The notes beneath the pieces are model-generated. The model ran no database searches. It was not told the DNA's origin and saw only the letters and a list, made by a program, of their open reading frames with translations. Position numbers and translations under genes: made by a program. This document shows positions 6,729 through 7,100 of a stretch of DNA of 7,100 nt, piece by piece; position 1 is the first letter of the stretch; each line of letters starts with the position of its first letter. The stretch is from Caldifarciminota bacterium 4484_100 (GTDB taxonomy: Bacteria; Hydrothermota; Tepidihabitantia; SM23-42). The stretch is taken from the NCBI GenBank assembly GCA_002049785.1, contig MUKB01000117.1:1-7100 (forward strand), in the 5' to 3' direction.

Positions 6729-6860
6729 CATCGCCTCGCAAATTTCGCCTAACTCGTTCATACCCGAACTGTTTGGATATCCATCTGAATTTGGAGTATA
6801 TGCAAACTGTTCGCATATACCTCCCTCTGGACGACCATTGTTCTTTGTTTTTATTCTCAT
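6714..6860 (-). CDS. 48-aa hypothetical protein, translationally coupled to the HNH-DGQHK gene
   Basis: Reads MRIKTKNNGRPEGGICEQF, then AYTPNSDGYPNSSGMNELGE and ICEAMFKWR. I do not recognise it. A basic N-terminus is followed by a polar stretch rich in Asn, Ser, Gly and Pro, and there are two cysteines, both in an I-C-E context (C16 and C41). There is no signal peptide or membrane segment. Support for translation is a near-ideal ribosome binding site, AAGGAGGTG at 6865-6873, 4 nt from the ATG, and a TGA that overlaps the next gene's Shine-Dalgarno. It could be a partner, antitoxin-like or regulatory peptide for the HNH protein, or a translated leader. Its codons contain the inverted repeats at 6765-6820 and the right flanking repeat at 6733-6753. 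Confidence 0.6.
   Translation of the reverse strand: MRIKTKNNGRPEGGICEQFAYTPNSDGYPNSSGMNELGEICEAMFKWR
6733..6753. repeat. Right inverted copy flanking the HNH unit
   Basis: On the minus strand GTTAGGCGA is followed after 2 bases by TTTGCGAGGC, the same blocks in the same order as the plus-strand element at 5158-5208. It falls inside the small ORF, where it encodes part of ELGEICEA. Confidence 0.6.
6765..6820. repeat. Competing inverted repeats within the 48-aa ORF
   Basis: Two mutually exclusive foldbacks share bases. One pairs 6765-6780 with 6798-6813 (14 of 16 positions, 17-nt loop). The other is a perfect 8-bp stem, GTATATGC (6796-6803) with GCATATAC (6813-6820), loop 9 nt. On the minus-strand mRNA they lie between the small ORF's start and the HNH gene's start. 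Confidence 0.55.
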
Positions 6861-6862
6861 GT

Positions 6863-6878
6863 TTCACCTCCTTTTAAA
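6863..6878 (-). promoter_or_regulatory. Translation initiation region of the 48-aa ORF (repeated)
   Basis: Minus-strand TTTAAAAGGAGGTGAA just before the ATG at 6860, 15/16 identical to 6713-6728. The rest of 6879-6983 holds no gene that I can support. It has a perfect 10-bp palindrome, GGAAATTTCC (6943-6952), followed on the minus strand by GAAAGTCGGGACAGGACC, which could be an insertion-sequence end. I see no convincing promoter. Confidence 0.7.
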
Positions 6879-6983
6879 TGCTATCAAGCGGGTTTTTTAT
6901 TTTAGAAAGCTCTTTCTTGCTAGGTCCTGTCCCGACTTTCGTGGAAATTTCCAAAACTTGATCCATGATGATATTATCCACAC

Positions 6984-7100
6984 CTACGCTGCTTTGTCAA
7001 TAGTCTTGATAACTTTAATCATCTCGCGCCAGCCACTAATTCGATTCATCCGTATCTGACCACTGGCAAAGAGTCCAAAGAGGACTACCAATGCTGCATC
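6984..7100 (-). CDS. C-terminal end of an unidentified protein, possibly a transposase (runs off the right edge)
   Basis: The last 38 codons of a gene entering from the right, ending at a TAG. It reads ALVVLFGLFASGQIRMNRIS, then GWREMIKVIKTIDKAA. The hydrophobic helix followed by SGQIRMNRISGWREM resembles the C-termini of some DDE transposases, but I cannot name a family and this is recall rather than proof. A possible insertion-sequence end 30-60 bp downstream (GAAAGTCGGGACAGG, with GGAAATTTCC before it) would fit. It lies 123 nt upstream of the 48-aa ORF in the same direction. Confidence 0.4.
   Translation of the reverse strand, partial: DAALVVLFGLFASGQIRMNRISGWREMIKVIKTIDKAA

Overview
The window reads as bacterial chromosomal DNA. 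The clearest markers are an alpha2beta2 (two-subunit) glycyl-tRNA synthetase, a bacterial-type aspartyl-tRNA synthetase and strong AGGAGGTGA-like ribosome binding sites. The housekeeping third has moderate GC and the rest is visibly more AT-rich. The protein style would fit a deep-branching or uncultivated lineage (a WOR-3-like candidate phylum is a guess), but no gene here fixes the taxonomy. Every gene I can support lies on the minus strand, so transcription runs from right (7100) to left (1).

Positions 1-3710 hold a compact housekeeping operon, in transcription order: an HD-domain phosphohydrolase, glyQ, glyS and the first 80 codons of aspS. Junctions are tight: a 4-nt ATGA overlap, an 8-nt overlap, then 3 nt between the glyS stop and the aspS start. 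aspS has no ATG, GTG or TTG at its N-terminus. The best start is an ATT behind a good Shine-Dalgarno, in the same frame as the glyS UAG stop. The operon promoter (TTGACT-16-CATAAT) sits so close to the HD start codon that the mRNA is probably leaderless or nearly so.

Positions 3720-4486 hold a MntA-HepT (MNT-HEPN) toxin-antitoxin pair with intact motifs, lying between two copies of a 41-bp repeat with one mismatch. Each copy carries the HepT 3' end (or its relic), the promoter, a palindrome over the -10 and the start codon, and the HD ATG. The upstream copy also keeps a decayed HD 5' end (MTRKELHNHWR, stop) and a second block of HepT 3' sequence set off by a 49-bp insertion. This looks like a tandem duplication that left the module with a copied housekeeping promoter.

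Positions 4458-5042 hold an unrecognised small protein with a CxxC-16-CxxC zinc-ribbon-like motif. Reading frames at both ends suggest indels or a wrong start. Positions 5043-5231 are non-coding and rich in small palindromes.

Positions 5232-6860 hold a two-gene unit: a 48-aa ORF with a near-ideal Shine-Dalgarno, whose TGA lies inside the Shine-Dalgarno of a 491-aa protein. That protein fuses an N-terminal HNH nuclease to a ParB/DndB-like DGQHK domain. The unit is bracketed by inverted copies of GTTAGGCGA plus TTTGCGAGGC, its two translation starts share a 15/16-nt sequence, and the small ORF can form competing hairpins. It is the best candidate here for an under-described, possibly defence- or modification-related system. 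Positions 6984-7100 encode a 38-residue C-terminal fragment, possibly of a transposase, so the right part has the look of accessory DNA.
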